The notes under the pieces are model-generated. The model worked only from the letters and a program-made list of their open reading frames with translations. It was not told the DNA's origin and did no database searches. This document shows, in pieces, positions 34,997-49,100 of a DNA stretch of 64,000 nt. The translations under genes and the position numbers were made by a program. This DNA comes from Eutypa lata (lineage: Eukaryota; Ascomycota; Sordariomycetes; Xylariales; Diatrypaceae), in assembly GCA_022661535.1 (NCBI GenBank), contig JAKULF010000020.1, forward strand, positions 310,001 to 374,000, in the 5' to 3' direction. How positions within the stretch are numbered: position 1 is the first letter of the stretch; each line of letters starts with the position of its first letter.

Positions 34997-37900
34997 GGTT
35001 TTTTTTCTTTCTTTTCTAATTTTAGGCCGTTGAAACCGTTTTGGGGTTACAAGTGAAACTATCGCCAAGCAGGATTTGCACAGATCCGAAACGATCTTTG
35101 ACGTCTTACCGCAATCAGCGATGTGTAACCTTAGGAAGAAAAATAGCTTCAAATTCAATCAATTAGATCAAAGCTTTCAATCTGAAATGTGGTAAAATAC
35201 TATATGTGGCTATTCATACTGTAGCAAACAATGCAGTTCTGTTTTCGAGACAAGTCAATGCCAAAGCAATGGGATCCCGGGTTTTGTGTGAGGGGTACCG
35301 TGATATGTAGTTAGGCTACGCGAACCGAGATAACATCATCGCATAGTCCTAGCCTTACGCCTTATCGCCCATATATTTTACACTGCTGACAGAGCGGGAT
35401 TGCTTCAAGGCAACCAATCTTAGGCAAACCCTACATGTTCATCACACAGGGCTATCTGGGGGAGGGGGATCTTGGAGATCATCCTAGTAGTCAAGTTGCG
35501 GAGGGGGCTTCGTCAGCTCTGAACCGAAGAGGTGGTTCATTGCGCACACCGTATTCGCCACTACGTATGCGGATGATATAAGACTATAAGACGTGCATGA
35601 GACTTTTTTCACTTACCTGACCCAATTGACAGACTTGACAGGGGCCTAGGTCGCTGCAAGATGGCGGCACAGATGCAGGCAAGACCAGCCCCAGCCCCCG
35701 ATAAGAGCGAATTTCGACGATTTAACTAATAGTACGTACGCCCTTCGTGACAATGATAACCGAGTTACCGTACGTACTACGGATCCCGTTACCGAATGGT
35801 TACCCCGCTACGACGACACGTTTGCTGGCTCATATTGGAGGTGATAACACCCTCCTTTTTATATACTGGGCTCCGAGGGACTGTAGACTTGATTGGACAA
35901 TGCATGTTTCTATGGCCTTGGCACAACCGATGACTCCCTCGCCTGCTCATCAGAGTCGTCAGCGTAGTTACGAGTCCTCCTCGCGGGATGCACGAGATGC
36001 ATGACCTAGTTGGCGTCATCTTCTCGTAGAGAAACAGGCAGAAACGTTTTGGTTTCGTTTCCTGGTATTTTATATCTTCTTTCCCATGTTTTGACTGACT
36101 AAGCCTGATCCTATGACGATATAGGTGCGTAGTTCGAATCTATAGCGGAAGTAGGGAGTGTCACCGGAATGTGCCGAAGTTGACAGGCATCAACTTAAAC
36201 TTGCTAGTTCACCAATGAACTGTAAACTCTTGGTAAGATATACTATGAGTGATTCTCGGACTAGTTTAAATAAGTGAAGTATCGCTCACTACAAGTAATA
36301 AAATAAATGGTTTCTTCATGGTGTCCAAGGCAGCATTCCTAGGATGACATGTGTCAGTTAATACCCATTTACTTCCTCTTAGTGATCTTACCTAGGTAGC
36401 ATACACTTCTCTATTGCTAAGTAGTTGGACCCCCTTTCAGTATTCACTCATTCTATCATAAACACGCTAGGGTTTATATAGGGGAATACTTACTTGGTTA
36501 TACGTAGACTCTCCTGGAATCCCACTTGTCGCTGGAATATAAGTTCAGAACAGACAGCTTAGGGGGTTGGCTGCCAAAGGGAAGAGCGTGCAAGCGAGAA
36601 GTCCGACACTGGGTGCAGCAAGTCGTCGAATCGACATATAGTTACTAAGTCTATTCTATTAGGGTAAGATCGTAACTCAAACACCAATGCAAAAATCCCG
36701 TGCAGTGTCGTCGGCCGTGATAACGCATGGGCAATCAAAGCTTCTAGAAGGTCTAGGTTTCGAGGCTGATAGGGGGTTGCAGCACTGTCAGATTTGTCTC
36801 ATTCGCCACAGTTCAGACTATGTAGATAGTACAATAAGAAGTCTATATGAACCTTCATGTCACTCACTGTACGTAGTATCGATTCGGATGCATTGCCGCT
36901 GGAGGGAGGGAAATAGGCAGGTCCGAAGAATGCTGCATAATGTAATCAGACGCGACGGTTAGGCATATGATATAGAGAGGTCACTGTTACCAGGCCCCTA
37001 GTATCCACAGCATACATACACCCATAACTGATGAGATAGTTAATTGTCCAGGGTAAGTACCTCGTTGAGTTGTAGCCATATTGTTGTTGTTGTTTTTGCT
37101 TCATGTTGGGGACAGCCATTGGAGTATGCAGTTCTGTAAACCCAGAATCTTCGGAATAGAATACGATACTGGGAATTGGTAACATTAGAAGCTGAACTAG
37201 TTGCGTTAGGGGGTTTCCCGAGTTACCCAAGGTGTCCGAGCCCCCTGGAACGATACACCAGAGAGCTACAATCTGCCACGGATTGATAGTAATATGTGGT
37301 ATCTAGGGCCATCCCCTTAGATTACTCAGATGTAAAACGGTACAGTAGACGACTAGATACGTCTCTACATGAGAAATCTCGTCGTAGTTAAGGTTTCTTT
37401 AATCTAATATGTGGAGTGTTGGAGTGAGATGGAAAGGGGGTAAGAGGGTGCGCGCATAGCAGGCTATCCTGCTAGAACGTGGCGATTCGTGACATCGTGC
37501 TGAGTTCATAGGGTCTGAACCTACATTCTCCGAAGGTAGAACACTACGTGCTGTTTTTTTCAGGTTACTATTCCTTCGCCATCTACCCCCTCTTTCACGA
37601 CTCCTTCGGCAGATACATCAGACGGTCTCACATCGAATTTCATACGATGCCGACCACTGTCCGACGCCTAGAACGTATCGTGAGAGGAGAGGTGGTGTCA
37701 AATTCCAAATAACCAACTTACTTGCATCGTAATCTACGAGGCTGCTTTCGAAGCTGGAGGTCTTGTATGAAAGTTGCTTCGTGGGAAATCTGTAGGTCAA
37801 GGTTAAATAGAACCACCATCACCACTACCCAGTCGTATACATTCATGCCCGACGCTGGCCAAGATTGCACATCCGCGGTTTTATAGGAAAATCGGTGGTA

Positions 37901-40900
37901 TTGGCCCCCCGTAGATGGCTATTCGACAATGCATTCATTGGTCTGGTAGGGGAGGGCTGCATGTCAGTATGTAAGTAACACCCACCATTTCCTGCTAGAA
38001 GTCTTTCAACCGCATGCATGTCTTCGTATAGGTAGGTCAAATAGCACCCATGATACCATACTTACAGTTATATCTTATGACACCGAGATGCCCGGAGTGC
38101 TCCTATATTCCTGTTTCGATACTCGAGTAGTAAGCCGATTGACAGTTAGCTATAGGCGGGATTAAGTAACCCAAAGCTATTGCAGCTAGCCCCTGAGTCC
38201 ACCGTACTGCCTCCAAGACTACTACACAACACGCCTGGGCCTATTGGATTTCGACTAGCACTCACTACATAGCTGCACCTGTCTTATGCCTGAAGTAGCG
38301 TGGTTGGTTCGACTGCAGAAGTATACTGGCATGCTACGTGCAGTGGCTAGGTATAGGCTGGGGTATTTCTTCACACACTCAACTTTGTATGCTACTCTAT
38401 TGACGCGCTTAAAGGAACACAGGAGTATGAACAATTTATTAGTAAGTAGAAGGAAGCACCGAGGTTGTTCTCTGTTCACGCAGGACTACCTATGTACTTA
38501 GGCCAAAGTCTACCGACCCCTTTCTGCGGAGAAAGCCACCAACCTGGGTAGTTACTGACGATAGACAACCCAACACCTAGCGATAATAGGCATTACCTCC
38601 AATTGAATTACCCTCTCAAGAGTGGACATTCGAGCGCTTCAATATACTGTCTCTATATGTGCCTGGTGCAAGGCATAAGGTTTTTGCTTCTCTTTTATGT
38701 GGGAATAGGAGGTTGCATTTAGGATAGACATTCTAGTTACGCGTAGCGATTCTCACCAGATATTATCTCCTTTCGCTCGGAATATGCCGCTATGAATGAA
38801 TAATAGGGGATACATATAGTATACTACGGTCGATGGGAAGTTTCCTTTGGAATGGGTGAGCGGCTATTGGGCTTGTTTGCCTGCTTCGCCACGATGCCTA
38901 TGTAACGCCTTGGCGGTTGATTCCATTCATCCTCATCCACACAGGGCGCGTGATGCGCGGATAGGGCGCCAATGTTCGAGGTTAACTTCACTTAATAATC
39001 TACTCTATTTTCTTTTATCTCGCATATGTCCATCTCACATGACGTAGTTTAGCCCACGGTAAACGCGTTGATTGCTAGGAAGGGAGGGTGCCGCCGTCTA
39101 GCGATTGTTGGGAACGTAGCAGTTTACCACAATATCGACTACCTTGGTCGCCTACAATATACGTACCGCCAGTTGACTAGCCTCACGTGAACACTTAAAC
39201 ATCCATCTCGACGTCGAAGTTTGCTTGGAATGGGTTTAGATATGTCATGCACGATTCAATATCACCAACTCGGTTCCGTTTCCAGGACACCGGGACGCAT
39301 GACAAATTCGGAACCCGGCTACGAAAAGCAAAAAGCAAGGAGCCCTCGATTATTGAAGAGGGCAGTGCAATTCTCTCTGCATTGAAGTTGGTCCAGATAG
39401 AAGAACATTGCCGCATATCCGTCGTCCTGGACTTATGACATAGGGCATGTTTGGACGGGAAACTGTAAGTGTCCATCAAGCCAACAGTTGTCTGGAATGA
39501 TATTCATACACACGCCGCCGCTAAGGAGCTAAGGACGCATAAAGCTTGTGCATGTCTCAGATGAGGATGTTCGACTCGCTGAGCTAAAAAGTGAAGGGTC
39601 TCGGCATCGTAAATGGTGAGCACATTTTCAAGCTCCATTATACCTAGGTAGTCACTGGTAGTTTGGAAGCCAGAAGTATGATGAGCTTTTGAACCTGGAT
39701 ATAGTCCAATCGGTCGGGGCCGAGCTACGTGAAGTCTATTTTGCAAGGCGGCTCTTCTCCGACCCGCCATAGCTTCCGCATCTGTACAATTGATTGGATC
39801 TTCATGGCTAACATATACGTCCATATTTGCGAATTGCCTACCGAGTTGAGAAGGAGCTCTTTTAGCAAAGGGTTCTGTCCCTCCAGACCACTAAATATAC
39901 GAGAGATGCTGGTCTGTCTATTTATTGTGTAGGTTGACCGCTCTAGGAAAGTAACTGATGTCGGTGTTATATGACTCCAGCCTGTCCATTTCCTGACGGA
40001 TCTCTACCTATCATGGCGACGAGGGTTGTCAATTACATATCTAGTTCTCAAATCTAATAGGATAAGTATGCACATTCAATTACTTAGATAGGTACGTAGA
40101 TACTGTGAAGAATATACACAAGACTTCTTGAGCTGTGACATGTCCTCTCGCCCGGCTGTTTGAACACCTCATATTGACTAGATAGGTAGTTAAGTAGCGA
40201 TAGATCTTAAAGATCGCTATAATCATCGGGCGATTTTGGGACAGGGTTGCTGTTCGCGTAACAATGTGCAATTTCCAATGTGCCGGTGAGGCTCTGAGCT
40301 TGTAGTTAATTGGGACAGCTTCGAAACCTCTCGAACGCAGGTCCAATCGGGATTATTGACGACAGGATGTGTGAACATGACATGAGCATTCAGCCAAGCC
40401 CGCCCGGTCAGGAACACACATGATTTGGGGTCTGCAGTTTTACCTATTCAGGAAGCTGTCAAGTGTCTTTGCGCTCGTATAGGTATACATGTATGCGAAA
40501 GCCAACTAACCAAGAAAACTTTGCGATCAGTTGTGAGTGAAGAAGCTTTTTTCCCCCAAACGGTCGGCGGTAAAGCGCGGCTCTAGTGGATCGAAAGATT
40601 TTTTCCCCTTGTCTTCCCTTGACCGAAGGTTAGCGACGGGAAAGGGATAGACTACCCAAGCAGCCACGCAGCCAAGGAATAAAAGTTCTAGAGTCTCTAG
40701 ACTATCTAACTAGTTAGTTAGCTGAGATCGCTAACTAGTTACTAAGAATACATTCCATTCCATTCCCAAAGGAATCGAAGCCATGAGGCATTCATTCTAC
40801 AGCCTCAACAAAAAACAAAATAACAACACTGAAAATCGTGACACGATAACCAATCAGCACCTCAGGCGATTGTGGAATAACTATGTACAAAGTAACTAGT

Positions 40901-42957
40901 AGGATACAAATCAACGCCCGAACCCAAAAGAACCCGGGCAATCTATGTATCTTAGAGACCCAACGGCTCGGGTTTTTGCTCGTGGAGTTACATCAGGGGG
41001 TAGAGGGGCTGTCGGAAAGATTGTTTGAGCGTGGGGACTTTCAACTTTGTCAGCCAGCCAGCCAGCCCTGCCGCCGTGATGTCCGCCTGTAAAAGTAGTT
41101 ACTAGTTATTAGTGGCCAGCTATTGTGTTCAGCTCTACCCACGATTTTTCTAGAATCACATCCGTGGCAACTATGGTTTCTGCTAGTGTCACAGGCTATG
41201 CAAAGTTCTAGCCTCGAGCCCTAGTTTTTCCTCCTCCCGACTTTGCGCGATCCTAGCGCGGGTCTCCGCGCCTCCGTGTTACACGAGAAAGCTGAATTCC
41301 TAGTCCCGATGGTGTCCGCGGAGAACAAAAGGAGAAGGCCATGAACCACGGAGAGAGCGTCCTGGAGCCTAGGTAAGTTACACAGGGTACAATAACAAAT
41401 TTTCATGTTCTCTGATTTTTTTACCGACTGCTTCAATGGGAATGATACCTAACCCAGATTGACTTTGCCAAGTGGGCTCCTCAATCGGCATCCGCGAACC
41501 TGACTATCTCCGGATGAAGAAGGACTCCGTGGGCGTGGAAAGGGAACATTTCTCTAAGCGATCTAGGCACCACAGCAGCAACATGACCCCATGTTAGGTT
41601 AAGACCCGCCAGCTGAACAGAAATGCCAAAATGGGATTCTACGCCCGGCATATGGGCATGGGTTAGCGATTAGGCGGAAAGTTCCTCACCTCAACTTCGC
41701 GATACCCGATTATAGCGCTAGGATGTGGGCCGATGATGACAACAGTGAAGAAATTCGACAGCATGGATATGCCACTTCTTCCCGACCGACTTCTACGTAC
41801 GTAGGTACAGTATTGACGTATAGTACACACCTCCATACAACTAGGTAGACACTGGACACTCTCTAGCATGGCAATATCCTAAAACTATAATAAGAAAAGA
41901 CGCCAGCCAAGTGGAGTCATATTTAGCAGAAAAATTCTAGAATGGACATGACATGAAGGTTCTTGAAGCCTATCTGGCCGGTTAACTGCCTACTATGTAC
42001 AATACATGCACACGTACCTGTATGTGAAGATGCACTCGACGATGCCCTTCGTTGGTTTGTAAGCTACAAACCAGATAGGACATCGCAAACGAGCTGGTGA
42101 TGGGCCAACCCCCCTGCCCCCCTAGCCTGGAGTACAACGAATCCTCCGTATTTTGCCTTTCTGTTGACTTTCCTGCACACTCAACGGGAAAGTCATGACT
42201 AAACTCTGCATTTACCAACATATGCTGTGCAACGGGTCTGACCCGTAATAGTGGTTACTGTACTACCGTAAGTCCGCCTGTCTGGTATACACCGTCCGGT
42301 CGGTTGGGTCTACGCATCATCATACGTTGACGATCGATGCGATCTGATAGCGGCCGACGGGGCGGGCTGATTGATTATATGACGTACACGAAATAAGCAG
42401 AGGGGGATGATGGATGGTGATGGCATAACGCGGAGCAATTGATCGAATGGTGCTACCGTACTGCGTACATAACCATCAAACTATTAATCATCTACACATA
42501 ATTAATTAGTCCAACGTAATGAATAACTAACGATGTAACTAGAGAAATTCTGGAAGCCTGAAAGAAGCGCAAACGAAGCAGCCTCACTGCCTCATCTAAG
42601 TAGAGCGTTGTCGGTTCCATGCTTTTTTAGCCGCAACGTCTTGGTTGGGTTCTTACTCCTTTGTAAGGTTGGGCCAATCTGGCTCACATAAGGCGGCAAT
42701 TGTTGCCAGGATGACCCGGCACCCCCGAAGTGTAGAATCTTTCTGGAAGGTTTCTAGAAGGCTTCTTCGACCTTACCGAAACTGGATAGATCTCGTATGG
42801 CGGTTAATAAGAGTGGTCATAAATCTCCCCCGCCTTTCCTATTCGGGTGTTAGTTAGCGTGTCCTCGTAGTGGGTTAGTAATGAGTCACTTACTATTTTT
42901 TGTGGGCATTTTAAGGCCAAAATCACCGGTTACTCATAATAATCTCTTAGCTCATTC
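34997..42957. other. Gene desert, left arm
   Basis: Nearly 8 kb with no supportable gene. GC content looks close to that of other intergenic DNA here. Small open frames are scattered and lack domains or splice structure. The only coding-like relic is a minus-strand frame near 39.5-39.9 kb. A palindromic CTAACTAGTTAG with a repeated CTAACTAGTT lies at about 40706-40740. This may be decayed repeat DNA. Confidence 0.5.
39504..39896 (-). pseudogene. Possible relic of a coding exon
   Basis: A minus-strand frame runs from about 39896 (after an in-frame stop) to 39504. Its composition looks protein-like, for example QFANMDVYVSHEDPINCTDA and IMELENVLTIYDAETLHFLA, and it has an internal ATG at 39824. 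A further minus frame lies at 39195-39479. I recognise no family, and there is no clear splice structure. It may be a decayed gene or chance. Confidence 0.2.
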
Positions 42958-45900
42958 CTTTTATAAAAACATATTAAAAAAATTTTAAAGTTAATTATTA
43001 AATTTAATTATTATATAAAATTAATAAAATAAATTAAATATATAAATTTTTTACGTTTAAAAAAATCTTTTTTATTTATTTTTATTATATAAAGTTTTTT
43101 TTAAATTTAAAGCTTTTTATATTAATATTTTAAATATTAATAAACGTTTTAAAAATTATTAATAAAATATTAAAAAAGTTTATTAACGATTTTAAATCGT
43201 TTTCGTTAAATAAATAAAAAAATCTTTATTATAATTTAAATAAAATTATCGTTAATTTTATATATAATATTTATTTTAATTATATTATAAATTATATTAT
43301 TAATTGTAAAAAATAAATTATATATATTATATTATTTTAATAATAACGATATACGATTAATTTTTAAAAATAAATATAAAAGCATTTATAAATTTACGTA
43401 ATTTAAATTATTAAATATAATTATAATATAAATAATAAATATTATATAAATAACGTTATTATTATATAAAATACTTTCGTTATTTATTAAATTTAATTAA
43501 TAAAAAAAAATTTAATAATTAATTTTATTATTAAAATTAACGATAATATAAATAAAAATATTATAATTAATTATATTAATATTAAAGTATTTATTAACGT
43601 AATTATTATTATAAAATTCGATTATAATAATAAAAATTTTAAATTTAATATAATAACTTATAATATAAATAATTTAATAATTTTTTTTTTAAACTTTTTT
43701 ATAAATTTAATTATTAATTATATAAAAAGCTTTATTATAATACTTTTTACATTATAAAATCGTTATTAAAATTATTTTATAAAATTAAAAATATTTTTTT
43801 AAATATAAAAAAAATAAAAAAGCTTTAATTATTATATTATATTTTTATTTAATCGCTTAATAAGTTTTTTAATTAAAAGTAATTCGTTAAATAAAAAATT
43901 ATTTTATTTATATTTATAAACTTTAAAGTTATTACGAAATAATAATATTATTAATTTAAATTATTATTTTTCGATAAATTTTTTTTTAAAATACTTTATT
44001 TAAAAGTATTTATAAAATATTCGTTATTTATATTAAAATTTATAAAAGTATTAAAAATGTAAAAAATTAACTTAAAATTACGTTTTTTTATTTTTATTAA
44101 TTATTTTTTACGTTATTTTAAATTTTTTTATTATTAAATTTTAAAATTAAATAAATAATTATAATAATAAAAGATTATATATTTTTAAAAATAAAAGCTT
44201 TTATATAATTTTAATTAATTTATTTATATTAACGTTATAATATTATTTATAAATAATATTAATTATTTTAATAATTATTTTTTTTAAAAAAATTATTTTT
44301 AATTATTTTTTTTATTCGTTATTTTTTAAGCTTATATAAAAGCTTTTAAAAAGTAAAATAATTAAAATTTAAAATAATATAAATTTAAAAAACTTAATAA
44401 AAATAACTTATCTTTTATATTTTTTATTTAATTTATTAATTAAAAATTTATATAACTTATTAAACGTAAAACTTTTAAAAATAAAAGCCGTTATTTAATA
44501 ATAATATTAATAAATTATTTTAAAACTTATTAATATATAAAAGTTAATTTTTTAATAATATATTTTATAATTTACTTTATTAATAATAAAATATAAAGCT
44601 TTTTTAATTTATTCGTAAATTAAATAAAATAATTTATTAAATAAATTTTTTTTAATAATTTAAAATTAATAATATTAATATAATAAATTATTTAACTTTA
44701 AAAATAAATTATTAAAATAACGATAATTTTTTTATTTAATTATTAAATTATTATTTATTATATATATTAAATTAAAAAAAATATTAATTTAATAATCGTT
44801 ATTAAATACGTTTAAATAATAAATAAATATTATATTTATATAAAAAAATAACTTTTAAATTTTTAAAAATTATAATAATTTTAAATTAAAAAAATAAATA
44901 AATATTACTTTAATCGATTAATATTATATATTAAATTTATTAATATTAAAAAGTTATTATAAATTAAAATTAAAATTTACGTTTTATAAATAAAAATAAA
45001 CTTATATATAATTATTAACTTTTTTATTTTTTTTTTAATAATTATTAAATAATTAATTATTATTTTTTTATAAAATAAATCGTTTTTTTATAAAACTTAA
45101 TAAAATTATTTAATTATTTTATATAATTATTTATTCGTATAATAATATCGTTATTTTTTAAAAGTATAATTTTCTTTTAATTATTTAATATATTTTAATT
45201 AATTATTTTTAATAAATTAACTTTTATAATAATTATATATAAATCGAAATTATTTTTTTATTTATTAATAATTATTTTAATATTAAAGTTATAATTAATA
45301 TTAATAAATTCTTTAAAAACGAATTAAATTTTATCGTTATAACGTTTAATATTATACGATTAAATAAAATAATAATAATTACTTTTAAAATAAATAATTA
45401 TTTAAAATAAAATAAATAAATTAATAAAATATTATAATTTAAACATTAAATATATATTATTTATTATTTTAATATTTTTTATTATAATGTTATTATTAAC
45501 TTTATATTTAATTATAATTAATATATTAATTTTATAAAGTATAATAAAAGTATTAAATTTATTAATTTTATTTTTATTTTTAATTTTTTTAAACTTTTAA
45601 AAAAAATAATAACGATATTATTATTTTTTATATAATTATTTAATAAAAAACTTATTATTAATATAATTATCGTAACGAAGTTAAACGTTATTAACGAAAA
45701 GAAATAAATTAATTTATTTATTAATAATTAATATTATTTATTATATAAAATAATTATTTAAATATTATCGTTATTTAAAAATTTAAAAATATTAATAATT
45801 AAAATAATAATTAAATTAAAAAGAATAAAATAAAAGCGTTATTATATTAAATATAAATATACGTAAATAAAAAAATAATAAAGTTAATAATAAATAAAAT

Positions 45901-46192
45901 AAAAAAAAAATTTATTAATAAATTTATTAATAAATTTATTAATAAAATTATTAATAAATAAAAAAAAAAAAAAAAAAATTAAAAAAAAATTATAAAATAA
46001 ATAAAAGATTATTAAAATAATAAAATAATAAATGTAAAATTTATAATAAATAAATTTTTTTTATTAATAAATTATTTAATTTATAAATTTATAAATATTT
46101 AAACGTAATTTAAATAACTTTAAAATAAAAATAATAAATAAAAAAATAAACAATTAACGATTTAATTTAACGTTAACATTAACCTATTTAAA
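42958..46192. repeat. Extremely AT-rich, RIP-type degenerate block
   Basis: About 3.2 kb has only some 5-12% G+C in the lines I tallied, with abrupt edges at about 42.96 and 46.19 kb. CpA and TpG are almost absent; I noticed only a handful (near 42968, 43384, 43749, 44056, 45443, 45488, 46030). TpA is very common. The remaining C is mostly in CpG or CpT. That is the signature of repeat-induced point mutation, the fungal process that turns C to T in duplicated DNA. No open frame or terminal repeat survives, so the original element cannot be named. It is probably packaged as H3K9-methylated heterochromatin, as is known for such blocks in Neurospora. Confidence 0.9.
45911..45958. repeat. Short tandem repeat inside the AT-rich block
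   Basis: The 12-base unit TTTATTAATAAA, itself a palindrome, is repeated about four times, the last copy imperfect, and is followed by a long A run. It stands out from the otherwise irregular AT sequence. Confidence 0.7.
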
Positions 46193-49100
46193 TACAATGG
46201 TAGTAGGTCGAAAATGGAATTAAGTGGGGGTTCCGAAATAGGAAAGGTTGGGGAGATATAAGATTACCCGGTTAGAGTATAATGCTTACGGTCCAAGTGT
46301 AGGCGAGCTTATTACTAGTAGATCTCTACATAATCTAGCAATTATGTATTGTACAACCTACATAGTTACTCTACTGAACCTACCAGATGCCTCTCTGAGA
46401 CAACAACCAAACAATTTATTAAAATGATTGACAGGCACCTCCTGCTGGAACCCGGTCAAACATCACTTTCTCGCTGGGGTAAGCTGATTGGTTAGCGGCG
46501 GGCTTCTTATCTCGTTGATCGTTGGTTTTTACGTGTTTGTCCATTAAAACTTTGGAGCTGAGATCAAAGCGTCTCGATCTTACAGGCCAACAGGCTAACC
46601 GCCTCGCCCGAAGATCCCGGTTGTTCAATGATCCCTGTTGACGGAAGTCTATGTATGTACATATGTATCTGTATCCCCCAATCCCCGTAGCAAAGGATCG
46701 AGGGTGAGATCTCGACGTATACCTAGAACATGGGAACTATAGGATAAAATCCGCTCCGGCTGGGCCGTCCGAGGCTTCGTACCCAACTCAGCTCAATTTC
46801 ATACCCGCCTACCTATTACTGCACTATCTCTTGCTTTGCGGTCGGATTAGGAGAGAGGAAACGGATAATATGTCAGAAGAGAAAGGTAGAATGCGCTGAC
46901 AAGACTAACTATCTGTTGGGCATACTGGGCATTCTGCTGTGTCTGTGTGTACGGTTTATGACTAAGTAACCCGCCTCACGAAACATGGGTCCTAGGTAGC
47001 TTACATTAGAGACACATCTTGCAAGTCCGCAAGTTAAACGTATTACATGTCGCAAGAGAATGCTTCCAGAAACCACATATCATACCACGGACGCACGAGC
47101 TTTGGGGATCGGGGACCGAAGCGCAGAAACGCAGTCATCAGTCAAGCGTTAACCAAGATTCGTTGCATCTGCGTACGTAATAATTTACTTCGTGATCTTA
47201 TGTTGGTGGTTTGATATCATGTGATCCGATATTGGTTAGCACATTTGGGGTCTGCGCGTCGGATCGATCGTACTAACAAATCGCTCTCTACATCCTATGT
47301 ATGTACATATTCGCTACTCCCTACTGATGCATGATGCTAGTAGTAGTAGTAAGGGTGTTTTGATCATGGATTCTAAAGCACGCGAAGACAAGGACTAACT
47401 CATGTATGTGTGTACGTACGTAGAACCTTCTATTCCATCGAGGTGGGACGCTTGAGACGCTGGCAAGGCTGGAACGGTAAGTATAGACGATCGCTTTCGG
47501 AAGATTTGGATCTCATGTCCAATGATGCAGGTTGGCGTCGTCGTTTCATTCTTCATACATACATACCTACCTACATAACATGTGTACTACGGGCTACAGC
47601 ACGGCGCTTTGGAGTCCGGAGCCAACAGAGAGTCTCGAAACGCAAAATGGCGTGCGACATGGAACAGGACATGACGGGCGAGTGCAGTGCAACGATCAAT
47701 CCCGTCAACTGCCGGCGCCTTCCTAACAACGACAAGGATCTACATTCCGAGCACGGCTTAGTATCTACATAGAGTTATGCAGGTTTACGTATGTACTTTA
47801 TGCAGGGTATTAGGAGACATTATACCTATAGTATTTATACCGTGGGAGATATGATCGACGCTTCGAGACTATCTGGGCAAAACGTGGTGCTGATCACCTT
47901 CGAGCAGTGCTAAGTTTGGATTTGATTATCTCGTCATCCACATTTACATGTGGGTAAACTGGACAGTTAGCGTCTGCCGAGAAAAGCTTGGCCAGAATAT
48001 CCGTGGTGGTGCTCTGAACAATCCCGAGACGAACGAGTCGAGTGAGAAGAAATGACGGCACCGGGGGGAAGAGGGGGGGCAATATCGATTTGATCCAGTC
48101 ACCAATCGTACCATGTCCGGCAACGTCCCGGTTAATTTAGCCGTCATGCTAAGAGATTGACAAGGGCGACACACGAAAGACGTGATTGATTCATCTGTAA
48201 CTAGCGGATATAGACAGTATATCGATTGAGCAATTCGCATCAGAGACGAGAATACAGAAAGGCTACCTCTTACTAATAGCTGCTATGTCAGTATGTATGT
48301 GCTCCGTACAGTATTGCTCCAATCCGTTCTAGAGTGGATTGTTTATTACATAGCTGCATAGACGCGCAATCGCCAGGCAAGTGCATCCCTAGTGCGAAGA
48401 GCGATGGTGGATGGCTGCGATGGATATAACAACAGGGGCAGAGGGGGGAAGTACAAGACAACGTTGTGGATGCCCCAGACAAGTGATCAACAAGATGATC
48501 AACAAGCGGAATGATGCAATCGTCTCTCTACCTACCCTTCTAGAGTTCTATACACTTTTAACGCCCATAGTAAATTAACTACACAACATCTGCTTATACT
48601 CGTACTTCCTACTATAGTTATATCATTATTCGTATGCTCATCGTGCCGCCTCAAGCGCGCGCTTTTATTTGGTAGTATTGTTTGGAGGGCTTATGTCCAT
48701 CTCTATGCGATAGCCACCCTAAACATAGTACTGTCAAATAGGTATGTAGTTAAATGGCGACCGTAGCAGCGTAGCATTGCGTGCGTAGTCTTGTGTGGCA
48801 TTGCTTCTCTACCTACCGCTACCTACACACTACAATATCGTCCAAGGTCCTCAAGGTGGTCTACCTACACATGTTGCCCGATGCATAGGGCAAACTAGCT
48901 AGCCTTATGAATGGTAGTAGTCTCCATCGTTCAAGACATCAATGTTGCTCTTGTCTGGGTTGGGGGCTAGAGTACATAAAGTAGCCACGGTATCGTAGAC
49001 ATGTCCTGGAAACTTCTCCCGTTGTGGTGATGGTGGTGGGCAGAGACACAGCCTGTGGTTCCTATGTGTGTGGATCCTCCCTTGCAGTAACAGATATTTT

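Noticed and set aside
36128..36150. B-box-like AGTTCGAATC
   Set aside because: The flanking bases cannot form a T stem and no A box lies at the right distance.
42958..46192. AT-rich block as a mitochondrial DNA insertion
   Set aside because: No mitochondrial gene or tRNA is recognisable, and the loss of CpA and TpG fits RIP better than organelle composition.
47410..47772. Open frame of 120 codons in the desert
   Set aside because: It starts with GTG and shows no domain, splice signals or coding-like composition.
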